Below are positions 6,310 through 6,633 of a DNA stretch of 6,633 nt, one piece after another. Position 1 is the stretch's first letter, and each line of letters opens with the position of its first letter. The notes under the pieces were generated by a model. It saw nothing but the letters and a program-made list of their open reading frames with translations, was not told the DNA's origin and did not search any database. Made by a program: the position numbers and the translations under genes. Origin of the DNA: Acidobacteriota bacterium (lineage in GTDB: Bacteria > Acidobacteriota > Terriglobia > Terriglobales > Acidobacteriaceae); NCBI GenBank assembly GCA_021798655.1, contig JAJZFE010000497.1:1-6633 (forward strand), in the 5' to 3' direction.

Positions 6310-6336
6310 GAGGTCCTTCGGCTCGCTCACGATGAC
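6310..6336 (-). repeat. One arm of a dispersed GTCAT-x-x-TGAGCG repeat across the tdk stop
   Basis: On the - strand the stretch begins GTCATCGTGAGCGA and continues to CGAAGGACCTC. It closely resembles a dispersed intergenic element I know from many bacterial genomes, whose common core is GTCATCCTGAGCGAAGCGAA, translated in false ORFs as VILSEAKDL. Here the frame reads VIVSEPKDL. The tdk stop codon (6329-6327) lies inside the repeat. The matching inverted arm was not found in the next 100 bases, so this is a single arm. Family identity is from memory, not a search. Confidence 0.5.
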
Positions 6337-6633
6337 AGAGGGAGGGTGGATTGAGGCAGTTCGAGTTGCTCGGCGGGGTGATCGCCGGCGGGGTGGAAGT
6401 GGGCGCGGCAGCGGGCTTCGTAGAGGCCGGCGGCGCCGACGACGACCAGCTCCTGGCTGTGGCCGAGGCGCTGCGTGTGGATGGCCGCCGCGCCGCAGAC
6501 CATGCAAACGGCCGAGAGTTTGGTGACCTTGTCGGCCAGCGCCATCAGGTTCGGCACCGGGCCGAAGGGCTCGTTGGCGAAGGTGGTGTCGAGGCCGGCG
6601 ATGAGGACGCGCTTGCCGAGCGCGATGAGTTCC
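6327..6633 (-). CDS. tdk: Thymidine kinase, C-terminal half (5' part outside window)
   Basis: Thymidine kinase phosphorylates thymidine with ATP in the nucleoside salvage pathway, in the cytosol. About 101 C-terminal residues of roughly 200 are visible. The run ELIALGKRVLIAGLDTTF, then EPFGPVPNLMALADKV and TKLSAVCMVCG, is characteristic of type II (TK1-like) kinases. The structural zinc site shows the first pair C-x-x-C (codons 6506-6504 and 6497-6495). The second pair is C-x-x-H in YEARCRAHF (6410-6408 and 6401-6399), where many relatives have a second cysteine. The P-loop and catalytic Glu lie beyond the right edge. The final residues (about PQSTLPLSS) are not conserved and partly come from the repeat over the stop codon. 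An internal GTG at 6557 is not a start, because the frame stays open with conserved sequence to the window edge. Confidence 0.95.
   Translation of the reverse strand, partial: ELIALGKRVLIAGLDTTFANEPFGPVPNLMALADKVTKLSAVCMVCGAAAIHTQRLGHSQELVVVGAAGLYEARCRAHFHPAGDHPAEQLELPQSTLPLSS

Noticed and set aside
6194..6326. Second, inverted arm of the dispersed repeat, or a small RNA, downstream of tdk
   Set aside because: No convincing complement to the repeat arm and no terminator hairpin with a T-tract was found in this gap.

Overview
The window looks like a stretch of chromosome from a high-GC Gram-negative bacterium, most likely an acidobacterium (Terriglobia / Acidobacteriaceae type). That guess rests on the secreted HEXXH-TPR protein with a cysteine-containing tail, the mixture of his, MFS and tdk genes, and two kinds of short dispersed repeat that I associate with such genomes. 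None of these is decisive.

Positions 1-3023 (+ strand) are part of a histidine operon: the 3' part of hisB, then hisH and hisF. Between hisB and hisH sits a foreign-looking cassette of about 1.1 kb. It holds a 94-residue three-helix membrane protein of unknown function (472-756) and a complete VapB/VapC-type toxin-antitoxin module (871-1577) with its own candidate promoter, palindromic operator and strong Shine-Dalgarno. The junctions are tight: hisB/membrane ORF, vapB/vapC and vapC/hisH all overlap by 3-4 bases (GTGA or ATGA). The toxin gene therefore runs straight into a biosynthetic gene, and hisH-hisF may be partly driven by the TA promoter. hisA, often found between hisH and hisF, is not there. 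The 67-base gap instead holds a degenerate 9-bp tandem repeat that also supplies the hisF ribosome binding site.

Positions 3043-4332 (+) encode a 12-helix major facilitator transporter resembling the AmpG/PAT group. It starts 19 bases after hisF without a clear ribosome binding site. It converges on the next gene with 7 bases between the two stop codons, and a hairpin spans both stops.

Positions 4340-6193 (-) encode an exported protein with an N-terminal gluzincin-like metallopeptidase domain, a TPR array and a small C-terminal domain with two cysteines. A plausible sigma-70 promoter lies just upstream. Upstream again on the same strand is the 3' half of thymidine kinase (tdk, 6327-6633, cut by the window edge). 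One arm of a dispersed repeat lies across the tdk stop codon.

No tRNA, rRNA, CRISPR array or insertion sequence is visible. The main point of interest is the toxin-antitoxin module built into the histidine operon with overlapping reading frames.
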